Source of the DNA: Tenuibacillus multivorans
Lineage (GTDB): Bacteria; Bacillota; Bacilli; Bacillales; Alkalibacillaceae
Direction: 5' to 3'
Assembly: GCF_900103915.1 (NCBI RefSeq)
Contig: NZ_FNIG01000006.1
Location: 124,001 to 188,000 of the forward strand
DNA length: 64,000 bases
Below the pieces are notes generated by a model. That model saw only the letters and a program-made list of their open reading frames with translations, did no database searches and was not told the DNA's origin. The stretch's first letter is position 1. Each line of letters begins with the position of its first letter. The translations under genes were made by a program, and so were the position numbers. Shown here in pieces: positions 8,895-19,970 of this stretch.

Positions 8895-9404
8895 TTACGC
8901 CCCCTTTCTAGCCTTAGCCTTGCCTAACATCAATTTTCCGTCCTGAATTTGAAAATCATAAGAATGTAATGGTTCAGTAGGAGGTGTTCCTGGAATATTG
9001 ACACCATTTTTATCATACCGACCATCATGACAAGGACAGTAAAATTCATTTGGAAAATCTTGATTTGAGTTCCAGTCAACTGTACAACCTAAGTGAGTAC
9101 ATACTGGTGATAGAGCTAAAATTTCATCATTTTCATCTTTGTAAACCCAAGCTGTCCGATCCACTTTAGATTCATACCAACCATCAACTTGGTCGACTTG
9201 GAATGTCTTACGTTGAGGCTCATTGGTGATTTCATTAACATCCATGACATAGACGTAATCTGTATCTTTTTCACCTTTTAATAACGGATCAACAGCAAAA
9301 CCAACCATTGGTGCAATCATTGCTGCACCCATGAATCCACCAACACCAGTTAAAGTGTAGTTTAAAAATTGTCTTCTTGATACCTGGTTTTTCTTATCAG
9401 CCAT
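8895..9404 (-). CDS. qcrA: Rieske iron-sulfur subunit of the bc complex
   Basis: 169 residues. A twin-arginine-type N-terminus (SRRQFLNY at 9-16) precedes a hydrophobic glycine-rich helix that anchors the protein. The 2Fe-2S ligands are CTHLGC and CPCHDGRYD. I start at ATG 9404, with GGGGGG 6-7 nt upstream, rather than the ATG at 9428, which has none. First gene of qcrABC; a strong promoter lies 74-102 nt upstream. Confidence 0.96.
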   Translation of the reverse strand: MADKKNQVSRRQFLNYTLTGVGGFMGAAMIAPMVGFAVDPLLKGEKDTDYVYVMDVNEITNEPQRKTFQVDQVDGWYESKVDRTAWVYKDENDEILALSPVCTHLGCTVDWNSNQDFPNEFYCPCHDGRYDKNGVNIPGTPPTEPLHSYDFQIQDGKLMLGKAKARKGA

Positions 9405-9477
9405 GTCTTTCCCCCCTCTATTCATCAATTACAACGAACAGGGTATTGATGATACACATATTTATTAGGACAATACA

Positions 9478-9506
9478 ATGATAGCGTAAACGAATAAAGC
9501 GGTCAA
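9478..9506 (-). promoter_or_regulatory. Sigma-A-type promoter for qcrABC
   Basis: Minus strand TTGACC (9501-9506), 17-nt spacer, TATCAT (9478-9483). It leaves a leader of about 70 nt before qcrA, long enough for control of expression, though no hairpin stands out. Confidence 0.7.
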
Positions 9507-9540
9507 TACAAACCACATTTTAGATGAAAAAATGTCATAA

Positions 9541-10002
9541 TTACTCATTCCAGCTATCCATGATTAACGTTTGAATCTCTTGAACCTGTGATTTAATCAC
9601 CTGTTGCGTTTCAGCCTGTTCTAAATGTCCATCCTTAATACCAGGAATCCAGATTAATTCAATATCCATATCTTTTGTAACTTTTCGCCATTTATTATCA
9701 GATGTTACTAAAAATATATACTTAAATGGCTGCTTGGCGATATGATCAATAAAAGCTTGTAATCGTTCCTTTTCTTCTGCTATTTTGTCTTGTTTTAAAT
9801 AGTAATATTCAGGAATAACAAAAACTCGACCCTTTAATTCCCTTTCGATTTGATCCACATAGATTTGAATCACATCTTTTTGAAAGGATAATGAACTCAT
9901 TTCTTCATCTTCAAAAGAAAACGGAATTAATGGGATAATAGCAGTGTCAATATATTCTTTAGCTTTACTGTACGCTACAACATCTTTGCTACTATATTTC
10001 AT
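9541..10002 (-). CDS. ypiF: YpiF family protein (DUF2487)
   Basis: 153 residues, no signal peptide or membrane segment. The pattern (YIDTAIIPLIPFSF near the start, then VIPEYYYLK and IWIPGIKDG) fits the uncharacterised YpiF/DUF2487 family. Located between qcrA and ypiB exactly as in B. subtilis; one base separates it from ypiB, so the two are co-translated. Function unknown. Confidence 0.8.
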   Translation of the reverse strand: MKYSSKDVVAYSKAKEYIDTAIIPLIPFSFEDEEMSSLSFQKDVIQIYVDQIERELKGRVFVIPEYYYLKQDKIAEEKERLQAFIDHIAKQPFKYIFLVTSDNKWRKVTKDMDIELIWIPGIKDGHLEQAETQQVIKSQVQEIQTLIMDSWNE

Positions 10003-10003
10003 G

Positions 10004-10564
10004 TCAACCGCTCCTATTATCTAATCGTTGTAGTTTCTTTAATTCCTCACTCCATTTGAAAAACAAATCCATATCACCAATATCTAGAGCTTGATCAATT
10101 TTACTTTTAATAAACTGGACTTTTGATTTGTACGTTGTTTCTTCCATGATTTTCTCTAATAAAATATAATCCTCGTTCTGTAAATAATAATCTTCCGGTA
10201 AGTATGGATTATCTTCTAGTACCTCGGCATAATGTAAGGACTGTCTCACATTATCATAAACCATTTCGATATAAAGGGTTTCTTCAGGATTCAATCTAAT
10301 GTCGTGAAATGCTTTATCAACATCTGTTGTCACAACGTGATCTTTATAATAGCGAAAAGGTCTTTTTTCCTTTTCTTTTGTTGAAATAATAATACTTCTA
10401 GGGCATAGATGTGCTTCAAAAACAAAATGAACATGCTTCAACAAATAATCTCGTTTCATAACATACTCTAATAACCAGACCATTTCACGATGCTCTGTTT
10501 TAAAATTAGATAAATACCATTTAATAAAAGCATTTTTTTCAATTGATGAGATGCCCATTTTCAT
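10004..10564 (-). CDS. ypiB: YpiB family protein (UPF0302)
   Basis: 186 residues, soluble. The opening FIKWYLSNFKTEHREMVWLLEY and HVHFVFEAHLCPRSIIIS are typical of UPF0302/YpiB. Function is not known. Start could be the ATG at 10564 or the one two codons later, 10558, which is better spaced from AGGTAG. Coupled with ypiF and 11 nt downstream of ypiA. Confidence 0.82.
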   Translation of the reverse strand: MKMGISSIEKNAFIKWYLSNFKTEHREMVWLLEYVMKRDYLLKHVHFVFEAHLCPRSIIISTKEKEKRPFRYYKDHVVTTDVDKAFHDIRLNPEETLYIEMVYDNVRQSLHYAEVLEDNPYLPEDYYLQNEDYILLEKIMEETTYKSKVQFIKSKIDQALDIGDMDLFFKWSEELKKLQRLDNRSG

Positions 10565-10575
10565 CTACCTGCTCT

Positions 10576-11829
10576 TTATTCTCCTTGTAAACGACTCAAA
10601 AACTCATTCGTTTCTTGATCGTTAGGATTATGGTTCAAATAATCATTTAATAATTTAACAGCGTTTTTAATCTCGCCTTCTTCAACTAAAAATAAACCAT
10701 ACTCTTTTAAGAAATCCGCTTCCTGGTGATAAGTGAGGTATGCTTTTTCAAAATGCGATTTAGATTGACGATAATCTTCAAGTTCATTATAAACTTGTGC
10801 TGCTCTCCAATCCAATATTTCTGGATAAGAATCAAAAGTCATTAATTCTTCAACCATTTCTTTCGCATCATTCCACTCATCATACGATTCATAGATGTTG
10901 AAAAGTTCTTCAACAGCTTTCTCGTGTCCTGGATCTAACGCTATCGCTTCCTTTAAATAGCGTTTCGCTTCATCGACATGGTTTTGTTTTAATTCATTTT
11001 TAGCTATCGTGATAAATAGCTCGATGTTGTATTCATCCTTCTTTAGACCTTGTTTAAGAATGTCATTTGCTTGATCCAATATACCTTCTTCTTCAAAGGC
11101 TTTAGCTAAATATGGGTATACACTTGTATAATCAGGATCTAAGTCAATTAAATCGTTCCACACGTTTATCGCAATATCGTAACGTTCTAGCTGATAAGCC
11201 GTGTATCCATATTTAAATAGAGAATCAGGCTCTTTAAGCTCCAAATCCTGGTAATAGGATAGGGCTGATTCCCATTTACCAATCGATGCATAGCTTTCGG
11301 CTAGTCGCTCATGTATACTTACGAATGGGAATTCACCATCGTGCAGTTCTAATTTTTCATAAAAGTTGACAGCTTTTTGATATTCACCGTTATAAAAAGC
11401 CAACTCAGCAAGCCCGAAGTCAACCATAAAGTTTTGCGGTTGAAGATCCTTAGCTTGTAGCAATTTTTGCTCAGCTACCTCGTTTAACCCTTGCGATTGA
11501 TAAATGTCTGCAAGAATCATTAAGGCATTAATATAATCAGGATCATCTTCTTGAATACCTTCTACTAATTCTAAGGCTTGTTCGTCTAATTCCAAATCTA
11601 TATAAATATCAGCTAATTGGAACTTAATTTGATTGTCATCAGGGTACATATTTAATAGTCGTTCGAATACGGATTTCGCCTCATTTATAAAACCCCACTG
11701 TTGAAGTAACTCAGCAATTGAAAACTGATCTTGTTCATCAGCCTCATTCGTATGTTCGACTAAATGATTAACAGCCTCATTGACCTTTCCATTATCGTAT
11801 AAGTCTAAGGCTTCAGTTATTGGGTCCAC
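10576..11829 (-). CDS. ypiA: TPR-repeat protein YpiA
   Basis: 417 residues made almost entirely of tetratricopeptide repeats: recurring helix pairs with W-LG-Y-F/A-Y-P spacing (for example YPDDNQIKFQLADIYIDL, EPDSLFKYGYTAYQL, NPNDQETNEFLSRL). No signal or membrane segment, so a cytosolic scaffold. B. subtilis YpiA lies at the same place, after aroE (aroA here). Specific partners are not visible from sequence. Confidence 0.85.
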   Translation of the reverse strand: MDPITEALDLYDNGKVNEAVNHLVEHTNEADEQDQFSIAELLQQWGFINEAKSVFERLLNMYPDDNQIKFQLADIYIDLELDEQALELVEGIQEDDPDYINALMILADIYQSQGLNEVAEQKLLQAKDLQPQNFMVDFGLAELAFYNGEYQKAVNFYEKLELHDGEFPFVSIHERLAESYASIGKWESALSYYQDLELKEPDSLFKYGYTAYQLERYDIAINVWNDLIDLDPDYTSVYPYLAKAFEEEGILDQANDILKQGLKKDEYNIELFITIAKNELKQNHVDEAKRYLKEAIALDPGHEKAVEELFNIYESYDEWNDAKEMVEELMTFDSYPEILDWRAAQVYNELEDYRQSKSHFEKAYLTYHQEADFLKEYGLFLVEEGEIKNAVKLLNDYLNHNPNDQETNEFLSRLQGE

Positions 11830-11883
11830 TCATAATCCCTCCTCATCATAATACTTAACCAATTATTGTCATCAAACATTATA

Positions 11884-13176
11884 CTACATTTGTTTCGCAA
11901 TTTGATATAAATTGTCAAAAAAAGTAGGATATGAAATATTGATACAGGCAGCGTCATTTAACGTAACTGTTTGATTCGTTATGAAACCAGCTATACTCCC
12001 CACCATTGCAATCCGATGGTCACCGTAAGTATTGATTTGATTACCTACTAAATTTGATTTCCCTTCTATTTGTAATCCATCTTCTAATAATGTCACGTTT
12101 GCATTTAATGCTTGAAGCATCTCAAATGTTGCTTCGAGCCGATTTGACTCCTTATACTTTAACTCTTCAACGTGCTTAATCTTCATTGTACCTTCAGCTT
12201 GTGTTGCCACTAGGGCAAGTAACGGGACTTCGTCAATAAAAGAAGCAACCTCATGCTGATAAATACTTGTAGGCTTTAAGTGTGAATACTTAACATGTAT
12301 ATCTCCAACCAGTTCTTCCCCTTCATAGCGTGTAATATCTGTTTTAATATTGGCACCCATTCGTTTTAAAACATCAATAAACCCCGTTCTAGTTGGATTT
12401 AACCCTACATCCTTTATCGTTAAATGACTCTCAGGCGTAATCGATGCAGCAGCAATCCAAAATGATGCAGATGAAATGTCACCTGGTACAGAGATTGAGG
12501 TATGCTGGAGACGTTGTTTACCGTGTACCGATAAAACCTGATCATGTTTATTTACTTCACCACCAAACATCGGTAACATACGTTCTGTGTGATCTCTAGT
12601 CGGATTCTTTTCAGTTACAGCAGTTTTGCCCTCTGTTAATAATCCCGCTAATAAAACAGCTGATTTTACCTGTGCACTATCAACTGGTAACGTATAGTTG
12701 ATTGGAAACAAATTCCTTCCATTTATAGTGATAGGCAATCGATTGTTATGAGATTTAATATTCGCCCCCATTTGTATTAGTGGAGTGATAATTCGATTCA
12801 TCGGTCGTCGACATAAGGAATCATCTCCGATTAACGTTGTTTCAAATGGTAACGCTACTAGGATCCCACTTATTAATCGTGCGGTTGTTCCCGAATTTCC
12901 CATATCTAAGGAAGACGTTGGGGCCTGAAACAATCCCCAACCATCACTATAAATATCCAAAACGTCTTGCTCTTTCTCAATTTGGACGCCTAATGAACGA
13001 AAAGCCTCTACTGTTCTAAAACTATCTTCTGATTGAAGAAAGTTATGTATTCGTGTATGTCCTTTAGCCAACGAACCGAGCATAACTGCACGATGTGAAA
13101 TAGATTTGTCACCAGGTACCTTTAAGTTTCCTTTTAATGCTGCACCATTAAAATCGATTTTTTTCAAATTAAACAT
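11884..13176 (-). CDS. aroA: 3-phosphoshikimate 1-carboxyvinyltransferase (EPSP synthase)
   Basis: Sixth step of the shikimate pathway: shikimate-3-phosphate plus PEP gives EPSP. 430 residues. Motifs: PGDKSISHRA at 21-30, LDMGNSGTTARL (PEP/glyphosate-binding loop, with the NSGTT typical of Gram-positive enzymes), RRPM, and the late SNRLEAT and YGDHRIAM. Called aroE in B. subtilis. The start overlaps aroB by 8 nt. The trp, his and tyrA genes that precede it in B. subtilis are absent. Confidence 0.96.
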   Translation of the reverse strand: MFNLKKIDFNGAALKGNLKVPGDKSISHRAVMLGSLAKGHTRIHNFLQSEDSFRTVEAFRSLGVQIEKEQDVLDIYSDGWGLFQAPTSSLDMGNSGTTARLISGILVALPFETTLIGDDSLCRRPMNRIITPLIQMGANIKSHNNRLPITINGRNLFPINYTLPVDSAQVKSAVLLAGLLTEGKTAVTEKNPTRDHTERMLPMFGGEVNKHDQVLSVHGKQRLQHTSISVPGDISSASFWIAAASITPESHLTIKDVGLNPTRTGFIDVLKRMGANIKTDITRYEGEELVGDIHVKYSHLKPTSIYQHEVASFIDEVPLLALVATQAEGTMKIKHVEELKYKESNRLEATFEMLQALNANVTLLEDGLQIEGKSNLVGNQINTYGDHRIAMVGSIAGFITNQTVTLNDAACINISYPTFFDNLYQIAKQM

Positions 13177-14260
13177 CCTTTATAAAATCTATAAATTCGT
13201 ATAAATGATTTTCTACTTCACGTTTTGATAAGGGTTGAATCACTGGTTCTCCAATATCCTTCAATAAAACAAAATTAATCTGTTGATCCTTATTTTTTTT
13301 ATCATTCAACATTTTCGTAACTAGATTGCTAATATCCTGCTCTGAAACTAAATCTAATGAATAATTTAATCGTTTTATCCATTCAATAAATTCTGCTGTT
13401 AACAACTCACTTTTAGTTTGATACCTTTTTTTAGATAGATATAACGCAAATAACATCCCGACCATCACACATTCACCATGCGTTAATGTTTCGTCACTCG
13501 TTACTTCAATGGCATGTCCTAATGTATGACCAAAGTTCAAATATCGTCTGATATGGCTTTCTTGCTCATCTATTTCAATGATATTTTTCTTAATTTTCAA
13601 TGATTGTATTAACAGTTCATTAAAATCTTTGGACTTTGTATCAATTTGATCGGTCATGTGTTGTCTTAATTGTGATAAAAAGTTTTGATCAGAAATAAAT
13701 CCGTGCTTTATCATCTCCGCAAAACCAGATCTTAATTGTTGTAAATCTAAGGTTTCGAGCATTTCGGTATCATAAATCACATAATCTGGAGGATAAAAGC
13801 TTCCGATGATGTTTTTCGTATGATCTAAATTAATGCCTACCTTTCCGCCTATGCTACTATCTTGTGCAAGCAACGTCGAAGGCATTTGGATAAAGCTTAT
13901 TCCACGCATGTAAGTTGCGGCTACAAAGCCTGCCAGATCGCCAACGACACCGCCTCCTAAAGCAATGATGACTGAGGAACGATCAAGTTTATTATTTAAA
14001 AGGAATTTTTGAACATCTTCATATACCGTTAACGATTTAGATTGTTCTCCGGACGGTATAACAAATACATGGACTTGTAGATATTGTTGTAAGTCGTTCA
14101 ATAAATCCTGTAAATATAGCTTTTCAACGTGATCATCTGTCATAATGACGATTTGGCTATATTTTTCAAGAGAAATAAGCTTAGTTGCCTGCTTACGTAT
14201 CTGTTGGCCAACATATATCGGGTAATTGTGGTTAGCTGATTGAACACGTAATTCTTCCAT
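13169..14260 (-). CDS. aroB: 3-dehydroquinate synthase
   Basis: 363 residues. NAD-binding GGGVVGDLAGFVAATYMRG, metal-binding residues in the central EMIKHGFI and the HTLGHAIE histidine motif are present. Catalyses the second shikimate step from DAHP. Shares one base with the aroC stop and overlaps aroA, so the three ar genes form a tightly coupled set. Confidence 0.96.
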   Translation of the reverse strand: MEELRVQSANHNYPIYVGQQIRKQATKLISLEKYSQIVIMTDDHVEKLYLQDLLNDLQQYLQVHVFVIPSGEQSKSLTVYEDVQKFLLNNKLDRSSVIIALGGGVVGDLAGFVAATYMRGISFIQMPSTLLAQDSSIGGKVGINLDHTKNIIGSFYPPDYVIYDTEMLETLDLQQLRSGFAEMIKHGFISDQNFLSQLRQHMTDQIDTKSKDFNELLIQSLKIKKNIIEIDEQESHIRRYLNFGHTLGHAIEVTSDETLTHGECVMVGMLFALYLSKKRYQTKSELLTAEFIEWIKRLNYSLDLVSEQDISNLVTKMLNDKKNKDQQINFVLLKDIGEPVIQPLSKREVENHLYEFIDFIKDV

Positions 14261-15426
14261 TAAAATAAACGAATCCTTTCTCGATAATTAGAAACAGCTT
14301 CCTTTAATTGATCCATCGTATCTGATGTGAATTGATCCAAAATAGCAACGGCAACCTCCCAAGCGACAATGTGCTCCATAACAACCGATGCAGCTGGTAC
14401 CGCACAAGCATCTGAACGTTCAATACTCGCTTGAAATGGCTCTTTGGAATCAATATCGACACTATTTAGAGGTTTATATAATGTTGGAATAGGCTTCATC
14501 ACGCCTTTTATAATAATCGGCATTCCAGTTGTCATACCGCCTTCGAATCCTCCCAGTCGATTGGTCGCACGATAGTAACCTCTATCTTCATCATAACCAA
14601 TTTCATCATGTGTTTGACTTCCTCGCCTCCTAGCAGCATCAAATCCAACACCGAATTCGACGCCTTTAAAGGCATTTATGCTCATCACACTGCCCGCAAT
14701 TCGACCATCGAGTTTTCGATCATAATGGACGTGAGATCCAAGTCCAGCTGGAACGCCTTCGACATGAACTTCAACGATTCCGCCTATGGAATCCCCGTCT
14801 TTTTTTGCCTGATCAATCGCATCCATCATAGCTTGCTCTTGCTTTTGGTCCAACGTTCGAACTGGAGACTCATTGGAGCGTTTCTTTTTATCGTTTATAT
14901 TTAAATGCGATTGGTCATCTGCTTCAATTTGATAAATTTGCTTAACGTAGCCGACGATATCAATACCTAATTCTTTTAAAATGATTTTCGCTATAGACCC
15001 CGCCGCGACTCTTGCCGCTGTTTCTCTTGCTGAGGATCGTTCTAATACATTTCGCATGTCACGATGATTGTATTTTAATGCGCCGTTTAAATCAGCATGG
15101 CCAGGTCGAGGCTTGGTAATCTGCCTTTTAATTTCTGTATCAGAATCAATCGGTTCTTCACCCATAATATGGGTCCAATGTTTAAAATCATCATTTGAAA
15201 TCACTAAACTAATCGGTGATCCCAATGTATATCCATGTCTGACTCCACTTGTAATCTCTACTAAATCCTTTTCAATTTTCATTCGTCGACCTCTACCATA
15301 GCCACCTTGTCTACGAATTAAAGATTCATTAATATCATCTCTTAAAAGCCTCAATTGAGCCGGTACACCTTCAATAATCGTTGTTAATTGTTTCCCATGT
15401 GATTCTCCAGCAGTTAAATATCTCAC
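14260..15426 (-). CDS. aroC: Chorismate synthase
   Basis: 388 residues, FMN-dependent final step of the shikimate pathway (EPSP to chorismate). Opens with [13 protein letters not shown] and has [18 protein letters not shown], the [14 protein letters not shown] signature and a late RRGSQTHDE. Start is GTG with AGAGGTGATC upstream. Named aroF in B. subtilis. Follows cheR by 4 nt. Confidence 0.96.
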   Translation of the reverse strand: MRYLTAGESHGKQLTTIIEGVPAQLRLLRDDINESLIRRQGGYGRGRRMKIEKDLVEITSGVRHGYTLGSPISLVISNDDFKHWTHIMGEEPIDSDTEIKRQITKPRPGHADLNGALKYNHRDMRNVLERSSARETAARVAAGSIAKIILKELGIDIVGYVKQIYQIEADDQSHLNINDKKKRSNESPVRTLDQKQEQAMMDAIDQAKKDGDSIGGIVEVHVEGVPAGLGSHVHYDRKLDGRIAGSVMSINAFKGVEFGVGFDAARRRGSQTHDEIGYDEDRGYYRATNRLGGFEGGMTTGMPIIIKGVMKPIPTLYKPLNSVDIDSKEPFQASIERSDACAVPAASVVMEHIVAWEVAVAILDQFTSDTMDQLKEAVSNYRERIRLF

Positions 15427-15430
15427 AAGA

Positions 15431-16219
<789 letters not shown>

Positions 16220-16290
16220 TTATCTTTCTTAACCACATTATAAGAAAACAACTACATTTGCGCTAATATTTTAAAAACACGATTTGAAAT

Positions 16291-16327
16291 AAAAAGAGAA
16301 GGCATTGAAATGTTTAGCCTTCTCTTT
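16291..16327 (-). terminator. Terminator after ndk
   Basis: Stem AAAGAGAAGGC / GCCTTCTCTTT around a 13-nt loop, 8 nt after the ndk stop, flanked by A- and T-rich sequence. It separates ndk from cheR. Confidence 0.8.
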
Positions 16328-16334
16328 CCTTACA

Positions 16335-16781
16335 TTAATAAATCCATTGATCTTGATCTTTGTTATATGAGATTAAATCTCCTTCATTAAAGAATAATCC
16401 AATTTCACGTTCCGCTGATTCAGGTGAATCTGAACCATGAATGACGTTTTTACCAACTGTTAAACCATAGTCACCACGAATGGTACCAATATCTGATTCG
16501 GCAGGATTCGTTGCCCCCATCATTTTACGGGCTGTTGCGATGACATTTTCACCTTCCCAAACCATTGCGAAAACAGGTCCAGATGTGATAAAGTCTGTTA
16601 ACTCACCAAAGAATGGCTTGTCCTTATGTTCTCCATAATGCTCTTCGGCTAATTCTTGAGAAATTTGCATTAATTTTGCTCCAGCTAGTTTGAAACCTTT
16701 ACTTTCAAAACGTGAAACAATATCACCAACAAGGTTACGTTGTACACCGTCTGGTTTGACCATTACAAAAGTTTTTTCCAT
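16335..16781 (-). CDS. ndk: Nucleoside diphosphate kinase
   Basis: 148 residues from ATG 16781 (AGAGGTG upstream); the longer in-frame reading to 16829 is not supported. [11 protein letters not shown] at the start, the Kpn loop region and the phospho-histidine motif [16 protein letters not shown] identify it. Balances NTP and dNTP pools. Located between hepT and cheR as in B. subtilis. Confidence 0.96.
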   Translation of the reverse strand: MEKTFVMVKPDGVQRNLVGDIVSRFESKGFKLAGAKLMQISQELAEEHYGEHKDKPFFGELTDFITSGPVFAMVWEGENVIATARKMMGATNPAESDIGTIRGDYGLTVGKNVIHGSDSPESAEREIGLFFNEGDLISYNKDQDQWIY

Positions 16782-16876
16782 GTTATTCACCTCTATAGAT
16801 AATTTGTAAGCCGTGAAAAATTTTATCAAAGTTTAGGCCAAAAAACAATTATTTTTGGCAGGTTCGTTCAGGAATA

Positions 16877-17845
16877 TTAGAATTTGCGCTCTCCTAAATA
16901 TAACGCAACCTGTTTGAGTAACCTCTTTTCCTCTATATTAGGTAAACCATCAACTAAAGCCAATGCTTTCTCCAAATATTGTTGACTAACTTGGTAAGCC
17001 CGTTCAATGGCATGAGAATGTTTGATAGTTTGAATAACATCGTAAATGTATTGTGTATCAGCGTAATCAGATAGAAAGAAATCATTAATGGCTTGTTTGA
17101 CATTCGAATTTTCTAATGCGAATAAAGTAGGCAATGTAATGTGACCATTAAGTAAATCGCTGCCGACAGGTTTACCTAGCTCTTTTTCCGATGATGTAAA
17201 ATCTAAAATATCATCAATAATTTGATAAGACATACCAATGAAATACCCATATCGATTTAACATATTTTCTGTAGCACGATCAACATTAGCGGCAATTGCT
17301 CCCATTTGGGTACTCGAAGCTATTAATAATGCGGTTTTACGTTTAATTCTTCTAAAATACGTTAAAAAGCTTTGTTCAACATCATACTTATCTCGAATTT
17401 GTTCAATTTCACCTATACAAAGCTCGTGTATGGTATTTGATAAAACAGTATGTAAACGATTGTTCTTAAAAGGTTTTAGTAATTCTAACGTTCTTGCAAA
17501 AATATAATCACCTGTAAAAACAGCGGTCCCATTATCCCATTGCTTATTAACAGTAGGTTTGCCACGTCTAACCATAGCATGGTCAATCACATCATCATGC
17601 ACTAAAGAGGCCATGTGAATTAATTCCAACGCAACAGCAACATTGATAATTTTATCCTGATTTACATCACCAAACTTTGAAGACAAAAGAACAAAAATGG
17701 GTCGAATTCGTTTTCCACCAGCATTCAGTAAGTGGTTAGAAGCAGATTGAATCATCGAATTCTCAGCATTTGTTACTTCTCTAATCTGTCTTTCAACCTG
17801 TTGTATATCTTTATTCATATATTTAAACGCTGAGGCTAATTTCAT
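16877..17845 (-). CDS. hepT: Heptaprenyl diphosphate synthase component II
   Basis: Catalytic subunit of the two-part enzyme that makes the C35 side chain of menaquinone-7. 322 residues with both aspartate-rich motifs: DDVIDHAM (about 84-91) and DDILDF (about 211-216), plus GGKRIRP and GDYIFA. I use ATG 17845 with AAAGGTG 8 nt upstream; a GTG at 17854 overlaps that site. Grouped with menG and hepS, the other menaquinone genes. Confidence 0.95.
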   Translation of the reverse strand: MKLASAFKYMNKDIQQVERQIREVTNAENSMIQSASNHLLNAGGKRIRPIFVLLSSKFGDVNQDKIINVAVALELIHMASLVHDDVIDHAMVRRGKPTVNKQWDNGTAVFTGDYIFARTLELLKPFKNNRLHTVLSNTIHELCIGEIEQIRDKYDVEQSFLTYFRRIKRKTALLIASSTQMGAIAANVDRATENMLNRYGYFIGMSYQIIDDILDFTSSEKELGKPVGSDLLNGHITLPTLFALENSNVKQAINDFFLSDYADTQYIYDVIQTIKHSHAIERAYQVSQQYLEKALALVDGLPNIEEKRLLKQVALYLGERKF

Positions 17846-17863
17846 AACATTCACCTTTACCCA

Positions 17864-18574
17864 TTAATTTGCTTTAATTCCGCGATGCATGGCAGCTGCA
17901 CCTAAAGCATAGCTTTTAACTTTAACATGATCTAATCCAGCCTGTTCAAACATCCTTTTTAACGTTTTCTTATCTGGGAAGTTTTTTGTTGATTCATAAA
18001 GCCATACGTATTCATAGTAGCTCTTTGCAAAAATCTTACCAAAAATCGGCATGATATGCTCAAAATAGAAGAAATATAATTGCTTATATCCAGGCAAAGT
18101 TGGTTGAGATGTATCTAAACAGACAACTTGTCCACCAGGTTTAACCACACGCTGCATCTCTTTTAACACTTGCCCATAATCAGGTGTATTTCTCAAACCA
18201 AATCCAATGGTAACATAATCAAATGTATCATTTTGATATGGTAAATTCATAGCATCTCCATGTTCAAAAGTAACATTACTGATCGGATGATTTTTGAGTT
18301 TTTCTTTCCCTACTGAAAGCATGTTTTGACTAAAATCTAAACCAATGACCTTCCCTTTCTCACCAACTGCTTCAGAGAGGGCAAAGCTCCAATCACCCGT
18401 TCCACAGCAAACATCTAAACAATATGCCCCTTGATAAACATCCATCTGATTCATGACATCCTTACGCCAAGCTTTATGACGTTGAAAAGATATAATGGAG
18501 TTCATCCGATCATAGCGTTTATAAATTTTTTCAAATACAGAGTGTACTTTTTCTGATTTCGATTGTTCGTCCAT
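17864..18574 (-). CDS. menG: Demethylmenaquinone methyltransferase
   Basis: 236 residues. SAM-binding motif I appears as [14 protein letters not shown], followed by GLDFSQNML and [17 protein letters not shown] is the UbiE/MenG family signature. Performs the last step of menaquinone synthesis. Lies between hepS and hepT with a 1-nt gap to hepS, so the prenyl chain and ring methylation genes are co-expressed. Confidence 0.95.
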   Translation of the reverse strand: MDEQSKSEKVHSVFEKIYKRYDRMNSIISFQRHKAWRKDVMNQMDVYQGAYCLDVCCGTGDWSFALSEAVGEKGKVIGLDFSQNMLSVGKEKLKNHPISNVTFEHGDAMNLPYQNDTFDYVTIGFGLRNTPDYGQVLKEMQRVVKPGGQVVCLDTSQPTLPGYKQLYFFYFEHIMPIFGKIFAKSYYEYVWLYESTKNFPDKKTLKRMFEQAGLDHVKVKSYALGAAAMHRGIKAN

Positions 18575-18575
18575 A

Positions 18576-19256
18576 TTAATTGTCTCCTATAATATCAGAA
18601 GGGCTCCAAAATTTTTCCCTTTTTGAAATTTCATTATCAATCATTATTGAATTGTTATTTTTTAATACGTCTAACCATTTACTTTCCCCACGATTATAAA
18701 CCAGTTGATGAACGATTTTAGGTTTCCAAACTGTTTGATAATCGGAAATTCGATACAATGAGCTTAAAGCATTATAAAGACCACAATGAACATTTTCAAC
18801 CTCTTTTAATAATGATTCCACGGTCAATTGTTCTTGATTATGTAAAATAGTCATTTTAGATTCATTAATATGTTTAATCATTTCGATAAAATGATATAAC
18901 TCATCTAGCATATTGTATTGTGACAAAAGACTGTAGAAATAAGAGCTATGATAGTCACCGACAAGTATCCTAAGTTGGTTTCTCACACTACGATGATCTG
19001 TAATACGCTCATAATTCTCAAGGTCTACTTGATCATGAATATCTAAGGATATTTGCATATGTAATAAGGCTACAAAAAGCTTTTCCCTATGATTTTGATT
19101 AATCTCAACCTTCAGTAGTAGGTCTTTAAAACATAAAATTTGCTCGTAAGATAAAATGCCATCATAGAATTGACGCTCAGTATAGGGGTGTTTATATGTA
19201 CTAATAAAATCTTGACGTATGTTTTCTATCTTCTCTTTTAAATACAATTTAATCAC
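18576..19256 (-). CDS. hepS: Heptaprenyl diphosphate synthase component I
   Basis: 226 residues, helical, poorly conserved. Assigned from position (immediately before menG-hepT) and from the pattern [17 protein letters not shown] and [20 protein letters not shown] seen in HepS/HEPPP_synt_1 proteins. It is the non-catalytic partner that, with HepT, sets the C35 chain length. mtrA (folE) and mtrB, which lie just upstream in B. subtilis, are missing. Confidence 0.88.
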   Translation of the reverse strand: MIKLYLKEKIENIRQDFISTYKHPYTERQFYDGILSYEQILCFKDLLLKVEINQNHREKLFVALLHMQISLDIHDQVDLENYERITDHRSVRNQLRILVGDYHSSYFYSLLSQYNMLDELYHFIEMIKHINESKMTILHNQEQLTVESLLKEVENVHCGLYNALSSLYRISDYQTVWKPKIVHQLVYNRGESKWLDVLKNNNSIMIDNEISKREKFWSPSDIIGDN

Positions 19257-19361
19257 CTATTATTTTATATACACACAAGAATGACACATAAAGTATTGTA
19301 GCATGATATGACAACATTATCTATCAACTTGATATATAGATTTTAATTATATTTTAACATT

Positions 19362-19391
19362 AAAAAAGGAGGGTTAAGACCCTCCTTTTTT
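19362..19391 (-). terminator. Terminator of hup
   Basis: Near-perfect hairpin AAAAAAGGAGGGT / ACCCTCCTTTTTT with a 4-nt loop and long T-run, 20 nt after the HU stop codon. Confidence 0.9.
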
Positions 19392-19410
19392 ATGCCCTAT
19401 GTATCAGCTT

Positions 19411-19692
19411 TTATTTTACAGCATCTTTAAGGGCTTTACCTGGTTTAAATGCAGGTACTTTACTTGCTGGAATATCAATTTCTTTACCAGTTTGTGGGTT
19501 ACGGCCTTTACGCGCAGAACGTTCGCGTACTTCGAAGTTACCAAACCCAATTAATTGTACCTTTTCTTCTTTTTGTAAAGAACCTGAAATAGATTCTAAT
19601 ACAGCGTCAACTGCTTTAGATGCATCCTTTTTTGATAAGTCCGCTTGCTCAGCTACAGAGTTTACTAAGTCTGTCTTGTTCATTTGTTTCAC
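19411..19692 (-). CDS. hup: DNA-binding protein HU
   Basis: 93 residues. N-terminal helices ([22 protein letters not shown]) and the beta-arm signature [21 protein letters not shown] with a proline at the arm tip region are classic HU/HBsu. Compacts the chromosome and is essential in B. subtilis. Stands alone with its own promoter and terminator. Confidence 0.97.
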   Translation of the reverse strand: MKQMNKTDLVNSVAEQADLSKKDASKAVDAVLESISGSLQKEEKVQLIGFGNFEVRERSARKGRNPQTGKEIDIPASKVPAFKPGKALKDAVK

Positions 19693-19717
19693 CTCCTCTC
19701 AAGTTGCAAATTATCAG

Positions 19718-19747
19718 ATAATACCATTGTTACCACAATTTAAACAA
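19718..19747 (-). promoter_or_regulatory. Sigma-A-type promoter of hup
   Basis: Minus strand TTGTTT (19742-19747), 18-nt spacer, TATTAT (19718-19723), 25 nt before the hup ATG; the ribosome site GAGAGGAGGTGA is strong. The rest of the 19748-19970 spacer is AT-rich with no other clear structure. Confidence 0.55.
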
Positions 19748-19970
19748 AAATACGAAAACTTTGCAACAAATTCTTGCAATTAAGAACATTCTTTTACATA
19801 AAGAATAGAGGTTTAGCATAATTTTCTAGATTGTGTACCTGCATATTATCATAAAGAAGGATAGCATTTCAATACAAAATCGCGTCAAATTAGCATTTTA
19901 TCGAGGTTTTTGCTCATTTTATCATATTTTTTAGGATATTTTCCATTTAGTAAACTAATAAAAGCAAATA

